From assembly GCF_002920575.1 (NCBI RefSeq), contig NZ_PQSQ01000019.1:1-64000 (forward strand): a stretch of DNA of 64,000 nucleotides. The letters run 5' to 3'. Made by a program: the position numbers and the translations under genes. Numbering within the stretch: position 1 is the first letter of the stretch; every line of letters starts with the position of its first letter. This document shows positions 42,994 to 52,149 of this stretch, one piece after another. The notes beneath the pieces are model-generated. The model was not told the origin of the DNA and made no database searches. It was given only the letters and a program-made list of their open reading frames with translations. Source of the DNA: Streptomyces sp. Ru73. Its GTDB lineage: Bacteria > Actinomycetota > Actinomycetes > Streptomycetales > Streptomycetaceae.

Positions 42994-43754
42994 CCGCCAG
43001 CGCCCCTGCGGGTGACCCGCAGCATCTCGTGCACCGCGTCCGCCGTGCCGATGATGTCGTCGAACAGCGCGTGCATGGCCGCCCTGGTCTCCTCGAACCA
43101 CGTCTCGAACGCCTTGCGGTCCGCCTTCGGCAGCTCGTTGTCGCGTAGCTGGGTCCGCGCCACCTGGTCGATGATGACCGACTCCAGCGCGGCGCCGCGG
43201 TACCGCTCGAGCGCCGCACCGCCGTTCCACTGCCGCGTGCCGCAGGTGCCCACCGCGGCCATCACCGCGTTCGACAGCTCCGAGTAGTCGCGGGAGTTCT
43301 GGTCACCGCCCGCGTCCTTCGCCGCGCCCTGCATCGCCGAGCGGAACCGTGGGTGGTCCCGCTTGGCCCCCGCCGCCTCCGCGTGGGTCCTCAGGTGCTC
43401 CAGCCGTTCCTTCACCCCGGTCTGCGCCTTCGCGCGGCCCGCCTGCTCGCGGCTCAGGGACTTGCTCTTCACCTGCTCGTTCAGCTCGCCGACGCGCCGC
43501 TCCCGCATGTCCTTCAGCGTCGTGTACACCTTCATGGCCAGCGCGTCGAGGGCGTTGAAGACGTGCTCCCCCTGCTTGGACGCACCGGCGCCCGCGCCCC
43601 GCACGCGCTGGACCGCACGGGACACGGCGGCGTTCCCGGCGGCCCGCTGGAGGGCGAGCACCGACGCCTCGGGCCCGGCGGCACGTACCGGGACCCGGCC
43701 GGCGGGCCGGGTGGGAGTGCCGTCGGTGGCCTTGCTGGTGTCCCGTGCGTGCAT
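42891..43754 (-). CDS. AAGNAAV-motif (eCIS/toxin-associated) hypothetical protein
   Basis: 287 aa. LQRAAGNAAV at residues 35-44, after a Pro/Arg-rich leader, is the motif found at the N-termini of many actinobacterial proteins linked to extracellular contractile injection systems, DUF4157 proteins and polymorphic toxins. The rest is charged and helical (VYTTLKDMRERRVGELNEQV, FEETRAAMHALFDDIIG); I do not recognise a catalytic domain. The C-terminus is an acidic D/A/G tail encoded opposite the TetR tail. GAGAGAGG precedes the ATG at 43754. No eCIS structural genes are in the window. Confidence 0.7.
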   Translation of the reverse strand: MHARDTSKATDGTPTRPAGRVPVRAAGPEASVLALQRAAGNAAVSRAVQRVRGAGAGASKQGEHVFNALDALAMKVYTTLKDMRERRVGELNEQVKSKSLSREQAGRAKAQTGVKERLEHLRTHAEAAGAKRDHPRFRSAMQGAAKDAGGDQNSRDYSELSNAVMAAVGTCGTRQWNGGAALERYRGAALESVIIDQVARTQLRDNELPKADRKAFETWFEETRAAMHALFDDIIGTADAVHEMLRVTRRGAGGYPDRGRPGADELSDTDAEPDAGADSDAGSGPDA

Positions 43755-43873
43755 GGGGACCTCTCTCGCGAGTGGGCAGATCCTCCCTGCATACGGGGGC
43801 CGGCACCGTACGGCCAGGGTTGTCCGGGCAGAGATCGGTGAACGACCGGCCGCCCGAACGGCCACCCGGCGGG

Positions 43874-44386
43874 TCAGCCCTGCTCGCGCCCCTCGGTGAC
43901 CTTCGCGAGGAAGGCGTCCAGGTTGGCGGTCATCCGGGCGACCTTCTCCTCGACCCCGAGCTGCTCCTCGTAGCGCGCGGCGAGGTCCGGCTTCTTCTTG
44001 CCGCGCAGGTAGAGCGAGCAGGCCAGGTCCGCGCAGACGTACGCGCCCACGGTGTTGCCCTGCCGGCCCGCCGCCCCCGCACGGGGCGCGGCGAGCAGGC
44101 TCACCCCCGAGCCGCCGTGCCCGGTCAGGCAGAACGAGCAGACCGTGGTCTTGGTGAACGTCCGGCGGATGTTCTGCGGGCGGCGCAGCGCCACGCCGAG
44201 CGGCCCGCCCTCCCGCGGCGCGACGAGATAGGCCCGGTCGGGCGCCTGCGGGTCGCGCCAGCCGAGGAAGTCCAGGTCGTCCCAGGGCAGCCCGTCCAGT
44301 CCCGCGGGGATGTTCAGCCGCCGCGCCTCCCCCTTGGAGCAGTTCACGAAGGATGCGCGGATGTCGGATTCGGACAGAGGTTCCAT
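43874..44386 (-). CDS. FBP-domain (EF-G-binding, FusB-type treble-clef) protein
   Basis: 170 aa. The C-terminal treble clef has Cys pairs CSFC (about 81-84) and CADLAC (about 117-122), and the core motif TTVCSFCLTGH. In the FusB family this zinc domain binds elongation factor G and can rescue fusidic-acid-stalled ribosomes; actinobacterial members are uncharacterised. It lies 10 nt downstream of a small Cys-containing gene on the same strand. Confidence 0.8.
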   Translation of the reverse strand: MEPLSESDIRASFVNCSKGEARRLNIPAGLDGLPWDDLDFLGWRDPQAPDRAYLVAPREGGPLGVALRRPQNIRRTFTKTTVCSFCLTGHGGSGVSLLAAPRAGAAGRQGNTVGAYVCADLACSLYLRGKKKPDLAARYEEQLGVEEKVARMTANLDAFLAKVTEGREQG

Positions 44387-44396
44387 GATTCGGAAG

Positions 44397-44606
44397 CTAA
44401 CAGCCCGGCTGACCTGGCGTCGCGCGATTTTCGTGCGCCTCGCGGTGGTGGTGGCGCAGCAGGACCCGGGCGTCCGTCTCCCGGCTCCGGTCGTGGGCCG
44501 CCCGGGCGGCCCGTTCCATCCGCGCCAGCCGCTCGCACTCCTCGCAGTCGGGCAGGGGCGGCGGGGACGGCAGGGGCAGGGACGAGGGGGGTTGTACGGC
44601 CAGCAT
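44397..44606 (-). CDS. Small CEEC-motif protein
   Basis: 69 aa. A Pro-rich start is followed by DCEECERLARMERAARAAHDRSRETDARVL, a helix headed by a CxxC. A good ribosome-binding site (GAAGGAG) precedes the ATG at 44606. It ends 10 nt before the FBP gene. Small proteins of this kind often sit beside XRE-DUF397 pairs in Streptomyces, as here. Function unknown. Confidence 0.6.
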   Translation of the reverse strand: MLAVQPPSSLPLPSPPPLPDCEECERLARMERAARAAHDRSRETDARVLLRHHHREAHENRATPGQPGC

Positions 44607-44726
44607 GCGGAACTACTCCTTCGAGGGGTGGAGCCGGACTCTCACCCCCCAGCCTGGCCCGGCGTCCCTACGCTCAGTAGCGGGTGACACGTGACAACGG
44701 GTCCGTCACCGGAGGGGGTTGGCCAC

Positions 44727-45551
44727 ATGCTGGGTGAGGGGATTCCGGAGTCGCGTTCGGCGTACGGCACGGAGCTGAGGCAGCGACGCGAGGCAGCCGG
44801 ACTGACGCAGGAGGCACTGAGCCAGCGGGCGATCATGTCCCGCACGCACATCGCCCACATCGAGGCGGGACGTCGTAAGCCGTCGCTGGAGGATGCGCGG
44901 CGGTTGGACCAAGTCCTGGACACGGGTGGGTTCTTCGAGCGGTTTCTGCCGACGTTGAGTCCCCGGTCGCTCGCCGACTATTTCGCGGAGGCGGCCGGGC
45001 TGGAACAGCAGGCCCTGATGATCCGCGCGTACGAGTCGTCGCTGGTCCCCGGCCTGTTGCAAACCGAGGCGTACACGCGGGCCGTGCTGCGTACGTACTA
45101 CCCGCGCAGAACCGACGAGGCGTGTGACAAGGTCGTGGTCACACGGCTGGAGCGGGCCCGCATCTTCGACGACCCCGTGCGGCCGGTGATGTGGTTCCTG
45201 CTCGACGAAGCCGTACTGCGGCGCCCGGTCGGCGGCCCGGCCACCATGGCCGCCCAACTTCGGCACATCGCCGAGCTGGGCAGCCGCGAGCGCATCCGCG
45301 TGCACGTGCTTCCGTTCGCGGTCGGCGCCCATCCGCTCCAGGAAGCGAGTTCGGTCATGCTGATGTGGTTCGAGGACGCGGCACCCATCGTCTATGCCGA
45401 GGGCCTGCACACTGGGAACATCGTCGACCTCCCCTTCGCCGTGCACCAGTGTCAGACGTTGTACGACCAGGCCCTGGGGGACGCGTTGTCGCACAAGGAA
45501 TCGCTGGCCCTCATAGCGGCTGTGACAGAGGAGTACGCACATGTGGCGTAA
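44727..45551 (+). CDS. XRE-family regulator with DUF5753
   Basis: 274 aa from the ATG at 44727, preceded by GGAGGGGG; a GTG at 44691 would put that ribosome-binding site inside the gene. The HTH is at about 14-60 (LRQRREAAGLTQEALSQRA). A DUF5753 domain follows (ESSLVPGLLQTEAYTRAVL and the C-terminal half). Such proteins (BldB/AbaA-neighbour, Scr1 type) pair with DUF397 proteins and modulate development or antibiotic synthesis. The stop overlaps the DUF397 start by 11 nt. Confidence 0.92.
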   Translation: MLGEGIPESRSAYGTELRQRREAAGLTQEALSQRAIMSRTHIAHIEAGRRKPSLEDARRLDQVLDTGGFFERFLPTLSPRSLADYFAEAAGLEQQALMIRAYESSLVPGLLQTEAYTRAVLRTYYPRRTDEACDKVVVTRLERARIFDDPVRPVMWFLLDEAVLRRPVGGPATMAAQLRHIAELGSRERIRVHVLPFAVGAHPLQEASSVMLMWFEDAAPIVYAEGLHTGNIVDLPFAVHQCQTLYDQALGDALSHKESLALIAAVTEEYAHVA

Positions 45552-45825
45552 GTCGAGCTACAGCGGCGCCGACGCGGGCAACTGCCTTGAGGTCCACGAC
45601 AGTTACGGGCCCGGCGTCGTCCCCGTGCGCGACAGCAAGAACCCGGACGGGCCGGTGCTGATATTCGGGGACGCCGCCTGGGCCGCGTTCCTGGCCGCCG
45701 TTCGCGAGGGCGGTGCGGTCAGTCGATCGTTCCCCAGGCCCGGTACGGCCGTTGCGGCGCCTGCGGGGAGGCGGCCTGCCCCGCGCCCGTCGCCGGTGGC
45801 CCGGAGCGCTGCCCTCGCAGGGTGA
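45541..45825 (+). CDS. DUF397 protein with extended C-terminus
   Basis: 94 aa. The DUF397 core is complete in the first 60 residues: WRKSSYSGADAGNCLEV, VPVRDSKNPDGPVLIF and WAAFLAAVREG. About 35 further Pro/Ala/Arg-rich residues follow. These are encoded opposite the 3' end of the next, leftward gene (107-bp overlap). DUF397 proteins work with the preceding XRE partner, probably as a toxin-antitoxin-like or co-regulator pair. The extension may be read-through of a lost stop. Confidence 0.85.
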   Translation: MWRKSSYSGADAGNCLEVHDSYGPGVVPVRDSKNPDGPVLIFGDAAWAAFLAAVREGGAVSRSFPRPGTAVAAPAGRRPAPRPSPVARSAALAG

Positions 45826-46237
45826 GCATCACCGCGAGGAAGATGACTACGGGAAGAAGGAGCACGGTGGCGAACACCAGGCTGAAAACCGCCGCCGCCG
45901 TCTTCCCGTCCTGCACGGCGCCGATGCCGGTGACGGCGAAGACGACGGACAGGACGACGGGCGGCAGCGCCCAGGGCCACGGGTGGGGCTCGGGAACGGG
46001 CCGGGCGGACCGCCCCTCCTGGAAGGCCGCGTACCAGTAGCGGGCGCTCCACCAGGCAACGGCGTACGCCGAAAACGCAGCCGAACCGAAACCGAGCAAC
46101 GGCCCGGGTTGCCCGGACACACTGATGGCCGTGGCACTCAGCGCCACGCCCACCAGGGTCAGGAACGGCGTGAGGATCGACCCCACGGCCAGGCGGTGCC
46201 GACGGCTGCCGCTGAGAGCGCGGGAGGGCAGGAACAT
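45719..46237 (-). CDS. Integral membrane protein, hypothetical
   Basis: 172 aa from the ATG at 46237 (AGGGTG upstream); a GTG at 46246 leaves no room for a ribosome-binding site. It has four TM segments: ILTPFLTLVGVALSATAI, AAFSAYAVAWWSARYWY, ALPPVVLSVVFAVTGIG and SLVFATVLLLPVVIFLAVM. No family recognised. It follows the metallophosphoesterase by 10 nt and may be its operon partner. Confidence 0.75.
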   Translation of the reverse strand: MFLPSRALSGSRRHRLAVGSILTPFLTLVGVALSATAISVSGQPGPLLGFGSAAFSAYAVAWWSARYWYAAFQEGRSARPVPEPHPWPWALPPVVLSVVFAVTGIGAVQDGKTAAAVFSLVFATVLLLPVVIFLAVMLTLRGQRSGPPATGAGQAASPQAPQRPYRAWGTID

Positions 46238-46247
46238 GATCAACACC

Positions 46248-47543
46248 CTATCCGCGTGCGGCGAGTTGGACGACCGTGACGTCCGGCGGTGCGCCGACGC
46301 GTACCGGTGGGCCCCAGGCGCCCGCGCCGCGGGTGACGTAGAGCTGGGTGTCGCCGTAGCGGTCCAGGCCCGCGACGGTGGGGTTGGCCGCCGCGGCGAC
46401 CAGGTTGCCGGGCCAGAGCTGGCCGCCGTGGGTGTGGCCGGAGAGCTGGAGGTCCACGCCGTGCCGTACGGCCTCGTGGATCATCACGGGCTGGTGGGCC
46501 ATGAGGACCGAGGCGCGGGCGGGGTCGCGGTCGCCCAGGGCGCGGGCGTAGTCGGGGCCGTCGGCGTGGTTCTCGCCGGAGATGTCGTTGACGCCGGCGA
46601 GGTCGAAGCCGGGCAGCTCGACGCGGGCGTTGCGCAGCGGGTGGACACCCAGCTCGCGTACGTGGTCCACCCACTCCTGCACGCCGGAGAAGTACTCGTG
46701 GTTGCCGGTGACGAAGAAGGAGCCGTGCCGGGCCTCCAGCCGGCGCAGCGGTTCGGCGGCCGGGCCGAGGTCGGCGACGGTGCCGTCCACCAGGTCGCCG
46801 ACGATGGCGATCAGGTCGGGGCCGGTGCGGTTGACCGCCGCGACGACCCGCTCGGTGTGGGCGCGGCCGAGGATCGGGCCGAGGTGGATGTCGCTGACGA
46901 CGGCGATGCGGTAGCCGTGCGCGGCGCGCGGCAGCTTGGCGAGGGGGACGGTGATCCGCTTGGTGCGCGGCCCGCTGAGCACGCTGTACGTGCCGTAACC
47001 GACGGTGGCAGCGGCGGCGGCCGACGCGCCGACGGCCACCGAGCGGGCGACGAAGAGGCGGCGTGAGGGGGACGCGGCCGGGGACTCCTCGGCGGCCGGG
47101 GACTCCTCGGCGGCCGGGTGGCGCTCGGCGCGCGGTGCCGCCCCGGCGGCCGGGGACGCGGCCGGAGATGCCCCCGCTGCCGGGGGCGCCGGCGCGACGG
47201 GCAACGCGGCCCGCTCCCCCGCGTCCGCGCGGCGGGCCGGCAGCCGGAGCCATACCGCGCGTACGGCCTCGCCCGCGAGCAGCGCGAGCGTGAGGTAGAG
47301 GACGAGGGCGAGCCAGAGGTAGCCCGGCCAGGCGAAAGCCTGCTGGAGGGGGAACGGGGCGCCCGCGCGGGGCGCGACGAACGCGGCGAGGACCAGCAGC
47401 GGGAGCACGACGGCGAGCACCGTACCGGTCCGGCGCGCGGCCCCGCCGGGGGCGGTCGTGTCGCGGACGAGGCGGCGCCAGAGGTACCGGTGCACCGCGC
47501 CAAGCAGCGCGAAGATCGCCGCGATGACCAGGACGAAGATCAC
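46248..47543 (-). CDS. Membrane-anchored metallophosphoesterase
   Basis: 431 aa. Several N-terminal TM segments come first (VLVIAAIFALLGAVHRYLW and about three more to residue 110), then an Ala/Pro-rich linker. The calcineurin-like domain has DIHLGP, GDLVDG, GNHEYF and GHTHGGQLWP, in the order expected for two-metal binding. It is similar to YkuE-type phosphoesterases acting on membrane or envelope substrates. The GTG start at 47543 overlaps the SCO4848-like stop (GTGA). Confidence 0.92.
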   Translation of the reverse strand: MIFVLVIAAIFALLGAVHRYLWRRLVRDTTAPGGAARRTGTVLAVVLPLLVLAAFVAPRAGAPFPLQQAFAWPGYLWLALVLYLTLALLAGEAVRAVWLRLPARRADAGERAALPVAPAPPAAGASPAASPAAGAAPRAERHPAAEESPAAEESPAASPSRRLFVARSVAVGASAAAAATVGYGTYSVLSGPRTKRITVPLAKLPRAAHGYRIAVVSDIHLGPILGRAHTERVVAAVNRTGPDLIAIVGDLVDGTVADLGPAAEPLRRLEARHGSFFVTGNHEYFSGVQEWVDHVRELGVHPLRNARVELPGFDLAGVNDISGENHADGPDYARALGDRDPARASVLMAHQPVMIHEAVRHGVDLQLSGHTHGGQLWPGNLVAAAANPTVAGLDRYGDTQLYVTRGAGAWGPPVRVGAPPDVTVVQLAARG

Positions 47544-47812
47544 GTAGCGGACTTCTCGTCCGCCGGGGCCGCGGCCTCGCGCCGCAGGGCCCGTACGCCA
47601 CGGAACCCGATCACCCCGATTGCCGTCCCCAAGAGAAAGGACGTCACGGCGAGCGCCAGATGCACCCAGAAGTAGGCAGTCGGGTCACCTGCGTCATCGA
47701 AGGCGAGACCACTTCCGTCCTTGACCAGATTCTTGACGAAAGTGATCCAGATGAACCAGCTCCAGACCCCGAAGGCGAGCAGGAACCAGGAGACGGGGCG
47801 CGAGAGCTTCAT
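47540..47812 (-). CDS. SCO4848-family small membrane protein
   Basis: 90 aa with two TM segments: VSWFLLAFGVWSWFIWITFV and VHLALAVTSFLLGTAIGVIGF. These are separated by a loop KDGSGLAFDDAGDPTAYF that is very typical of the family. The function is unknown. It overlaps the metallophosphoesterase start by 4 nt. It is divergent from the D-Ala-D-Ala carboxypeptidase, the same arrangement as in S. coelicolor (from memory). Confidence 0.88.
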   Translation of the reverse strand: MKLSRPVSWFLLAFGVWSWFIWITFVKNLVKDGSGLAFDDAGDPTAYFWVHLALAVTSFLLGTAIGVIGFRGVRALRREAAAPADEKSAT

Positions 47813-47912
47813 GCCTTCCAGTATGGGCGGCGGGTCCGTGGCGCCGTCGGCAGGGGCGGTGTCACCCGGGTCGGCGACTGCGGCGCAGGCCGCTGCGGGT
47901 ACGTTCACCGAC

Positions 47913-49214
47913 GTGCCGACGACTTCCCCCTCCCCCGCGCTGTCCCCCGCCGCCCGTCCCCTCTCCCCCGCCGCCCGCCGCCGCACCGGGCGCCGGGCAG
48001 CGGCCGCCGCCCTGGTGTGCGCCGCGCTGACCGCGCCGCTGGCCGTGGCGGCGCCCGCGTACGCCGACGACAAGAAGCCCACGAAGCAGCCCGAGCCGCC
48101 CGCCGTGATGTCCCACGTGGGCGGGGACCGGCTCGCTGAGCCCGGTACCCAGGTGCAGCTGAAGGACGGCGCCCCGAAGCTGCCGAAGGGGCTCTCCGCG
48201 CGCTCGTGGATCGTCTCCGACCCGGAGTCCGGCGACGTGCTCGCCGCGCACAACGCGCACTGGCCGCTGCCGCCCGCCTCCACCCTGAAGATGCTCTTCG
48301 CCGACACCCTGCTGCCGAAGTGGCCCAAGACCGAGAAGCACACGGTCGAGCCGGAGGACCTGGCGGGCATGGGCGAGGGCAGCAGCCTGGTGGGCATAAA
48401 GGAGCACCAGACCTACACCGTCCACGACCTGTGGCTGGGCGTCTTCCTGCGCTCGGGCAACGACGCGGTGCACACCCTCGCCGCCATGAACCACGGCGTC
48501 GAGCAGACCGTCCGGGACATGCAGAAGCACGCGGACGAGCTGAACGCGCACGACACCCACGTCGTCACGCCGGACGGCTACGACGCGAAGGGGCAGGTCT
48601 CCAGCGCGTACGACCTGAGCCTCTTCGCCCGCTCCGGGCTGCAGAACGCCGACTTCCGGGAGTACTGCTCGACGGCGTTCGCGCAGTTCCCCGGCGAGGC
48701 GAAGAAGGGCAAGAAGCGCCCGACCTTCGGCATCCAGAACACCAACCGGCTGCTGACCGGCGTGTACGGCGGGAAGCCGTACAAGGGCATCGCCGGCGTG
48801 AAGAACGGCAACACCACCAACGCGGGCGCCACCTTCACCGGCGTCGCGCAGCGCGGCGACAAGGTCCTCCTGGTCACGGTCATGAACCCGCAGAAGAAGG
48901 AGGCGAACGAGGTCTACAAGGAGACCGCGGCGCTCTTCGACTGGGGCTTCGCGGCGCGCGACAAGGTCGAGCCGGTGGGCCGGCTGATCGGCCCGCAGAG
49001 CAAGGAGGGCGACGCGAGCAAGCACAGCCCGGCCAAGGCGGGCGGCAAGCACTCCGCCGCGCACCTGGCCGCCACGGACGGCCCCGGGGACGGCGGCGGC
49101 GCGTGGACCGCGCTGGGGATCGCGGGCGGCGCGCTGATCGTCCTGGGCGGCGTGGCCGTCGCGGTGCACCGCCGCTGGCCGCTCCCCGACCTGGTCCGGC
49201 GGCGCGGACGCTGA
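47913..49214 (+). CDS. D-alanyl-D-alanine carboxypeptidase (S11 family)
   Basis: 433 aa from the GTG at 47913. Earlier in-frame starts would bury the signal peptide, whose core is AAAAALVCAALTAPLAVAAPAYA. The penicilloyl-serine-transferase motifs are SxxK at 123-126 (PASTLKM), SGN at 181-183, and KNG at 297-299 in place of the canonical KTG. A C-terminal TM segment (ALGIAGGALIVLGGVAVAV) and basic tail anchor it outside. It trims peptidoglycan pentapeptides. Confidence 0.93.
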   Translation: MPTTSPSPALSPAARPLSPAARRRTGRRAAAAALVCAALTAPLAVAAPAYADDKKPTKQPEPPAVMSHVGGDRLAEPGTQVQLKDGAPKLPKGLSARSWIVSDPESGDVLAAHNAHWPLPPASTLKMLFADTLLPKWPKTEKHTVEPEDLAGMGEGSSLVGIKEHQTYTVHDLWLGVFLRSGNDAVHTLAAMNHGVEQTVRDMQKHADELNAHDTHVVTPDGYDAKGQVSSAYDLSLFARSGLQNADFREYCSTAFAQFPGEAKKGKKRPTFGIQNTNRLLTGVYGGKPYKGIAGVKNGNTTNAGATFTGVAQRGDKVLLVTVMNPQKKEANEVYKETAALFDWGFAARDKVEPVGRLIGPQSKEGDASKHSPAKAGGKHSAAHLAATDGPGDGGGAWTALGIAGGALIVLGGVAVAVHRRWPLPDLVRRRGR

Positions 49215-49297
49215 GCCGGCGGGCGGGGCCGGGAGCGCCCGGGGCAGCCGGGGAGCGCGCCGGGCGGCCGGGAGCGCGCAGGCGGCCGTGGGAGGCG

Positions 49298-50218
49298 TCA
49301 GGCGGCGTCCTCCGCGGTCCCGGCCCCCGTGCCGGCCGGCGGGACGTCCGGCACCTCCACCGGCTCGTCGGCCGGCTCCTGGGTCGCCGTCCACGCCGCG
49401 CAGAAGACCAGCAGCTTCGCGGTGAAATTGATCCACAGCAGCAGCGCGATCGGGGTGCCGAACGCGCCGTACATGCTCTTCGCCGCGACACCCTGCAGAT
49501 AGCCGCTGAGCGCGTACTTCAGCACCTCGAAGCCGACCGCTCCGATCAGTGACGCGACGACCACGGCGCGCCGCGGCGGCTCGGCTCCGGGCAGCTGCGT
49601 CAGCACGTACGCCAGCAGCAGGAAGTCGGCGAGCACGGCGATCAGGAAGCCCAGCAGCTTCAGCAGGAGGCTGCCCGCGCCGTCCTCCGGGATGCCGAGC
49701 CCGTGCGCCACCCGGCCCACAGCGGCCGAGGCGAACGCCGAGCAGCCCAGCGAGACCACCGCAACGCCGCCCAGGCCCAGCAGCAGCGCCCCGTCCCTGG
49801 CCTTGGCCAGGAAGAAGTTGCCGTCCTCGTCGTCGGTCTCCCAGACCGCGCGCAGGCAGTCCCGCAGCGACTGGACCCAGCCCACGCCGGTGAAGAGCAG
49901 CGCGGCGGCGGCGATCACCCCGACGGTGCCCGCGTTGTCCACCAGCTTCCCGATGTCCAGCTGCGCCGCGATGCCCGGCACCTGCTCGGTGAGCTGGTGC
50001 TGGAACTGGCGCAGCTGCGCGTCGCTGAGCAGCGCGGCGCCGATCGCCGCCGACACCGTGAGCAGCGGGAAGAGCGCGACGAAGCTGGTGAAGGTGAGGG
50101 CGGCGGCGAGCCGGGTCCAGTGCACGCGGTCCATCCGCTGGTAGGCCCGCCACAGGTGGGTGCGCATCAGCCACACCACGGCAGGACCGATCAGTGGCAG
50201 CCTGGTCAACCACTCCAT
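49298..50218 (-). CDS. YihY/virulence factor BrkB family membrane protein
   Basis: 306 aa with six TM segments. Typical blocks are AAALTFTSFVALFPLLTV near residue 38, TGVGWVQSLRDCLRAVW near 110, and FEVLKYALSGYLQGVAAKSMYGAFGTPIALLLWINF near 235. The UPF0761 family has no agreed function; early links were to BrkB and RNase BN. It converges with the carboxypeptidase gene. Confidence 0.9.
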   Translation of the reverse strand: MEWLTRLPLIGPAVVWLMRTHLWRAYQRMDRVHWTRLAAALTFTSFVALFPLLTVSAAIGAALLSDAQLRQFQHQLTEQVPGIAAQLDIGKLVDNAGTVGVIAAAALLFTGVGWVQSLRDCLRAVWETDDEDGNFFLAKARDGALLLGLGGVAVVSLGCSAFASAAVGRVAHGLGIPEDGAGSLLLKLLGFLIAVLADFLLLAYVLTQLPGAEPPRRAVVVASLIGAVGFEVLKYALSGYLQGVAAKSMYGAFGTPIALLLWINFTAKLLVFCAAWTATQEPADEPVEVPDVPPAGTGAGTAEDAA

Positions 50219-50325
50219 GAGCCGCGTGTACCCCCTCCGGCCGGCGTCCCGTCCGGCGGAACACTATCCTCCGGATGGCGGTACGCCCGGGACGACGCGC
50301 GCGGGGCGGCGCAGGCCGGGAGGGG

Positions 50326-50907
50326 CTAGCGGGACGGGGCCGGCGGCCGGGTCAGGTCCGCCTGCCGGGGCACCCCCGCCACCGGGGCGCCGAAAGGGTA
50401 ATTGCGCTCCAGCCGCCACACCCCGTCCGGGCCCTGCTGGTAGAGCGCGAAACCGCCGATCGTCCAGGCGGCCTCGAAGTCGGCCAGCTCCCGCTGCGCC
50501 CGGTCCATCGCCTCCTCGGAGATGCCGTGCGCGACGGTGACGTGCGGGTGGTACGGGAACTGCAGCTCGCGGGCGCAGGGCCCGGACGCGGCGCGGATGC
50601 GTTCCTGCAGGGCCGTGCAGCCCGCCTTGCCGTCGACGAGTCTGACGAAGACCACCGGCGAGAGCGGGCGGAAGGTGTCCGTGCCCTTCAGGCGCAGCGT
50701 GAAGGGGCGGAAGTCGGCCGCCACCTCGGCCAGGTACTTCTCGACCCGCGGCAGGTCGGCGGGGTCGGCCTCGGTGGGCGGGAGGAGGGTGATGTGCGTG
50801 GGGATGGCGTGCGCGGCCGGGTCACCGAAGCCCGCGCGCTGCTCCTGGAGGAAGCGGCCGTACGGCTCCGGGACCGCGATCGAAACGCCGAGCGTTACGG
50901 TCCCCAC
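50326..50907 (-). CDS. 2'-5' RNA ligase-type (2H phosphoesterase) protein
   Basis: 193 aa. The two HxTx motifs are HITLLPPTE near residue 38 and HPHVTVAHG near 123, the catalytic pair of 2H phosphoesterases such as ThpR/LigT, which act on cyclic nucleotides or 2'-5' RNA linkages. The start is a GTG at 50907. It lies downstream of trpS with terminator-like hairpins between, so it is probably transcribed separately. Confidence 0.88.
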   Translation of the reverse strand: MGTVTLGVSIAVPEPYGRFLQEQRAGFGDPAAHAIPTHITLLPPTEADPADLPRVEKYLAEVAADFRPFTLRLKGTDTFRPLSPVVFVRLVDGKAGCTALQERIRAASGPCARELQFPYHPHVTVAHGISEEAMDRAQRELADFEAAWTIGGFALYQQGPDGVWRLERNYPFGAPVAGVPRQADLTRPPAPSR

Positions 50908-51007
50908 TGCGTTCTCCTCCCTGAAACGGATGGTGTCCCCGGATGCCAGTGTGCCGGGTGCGCCGCCTTTACGGCGAGCGTCGTCGGTCCTGCCGCCGCC
51001 GGGACCT

Positions 51008-51048
51008 CCGGCCCCCGCGCGGGGGCCGGGACGGTCCCGTGCGGACCG

Positions 51049-51049
<1 letters not shown>
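51008..51049 (-). terminator. Tandem hairpins after trpS
   Basis: A 7-bp stem (51031-51037 with 51043-51049) touches the trpS stop. Just beyond it is a perfect 22-bp palindrome at 51008-51029. Together they should end the trpS transcript. Confidence 0.65.

Positions 51050-52149
<1,100 letters not shown>

Noticed and set aside
49215..49297. GCCGGGAGCGC-like direct repeats between converging genes
   Set aside because: Short imperfect GC-rich repeats without clear unit length; probably simple-sequence drift in an intergenic gap.
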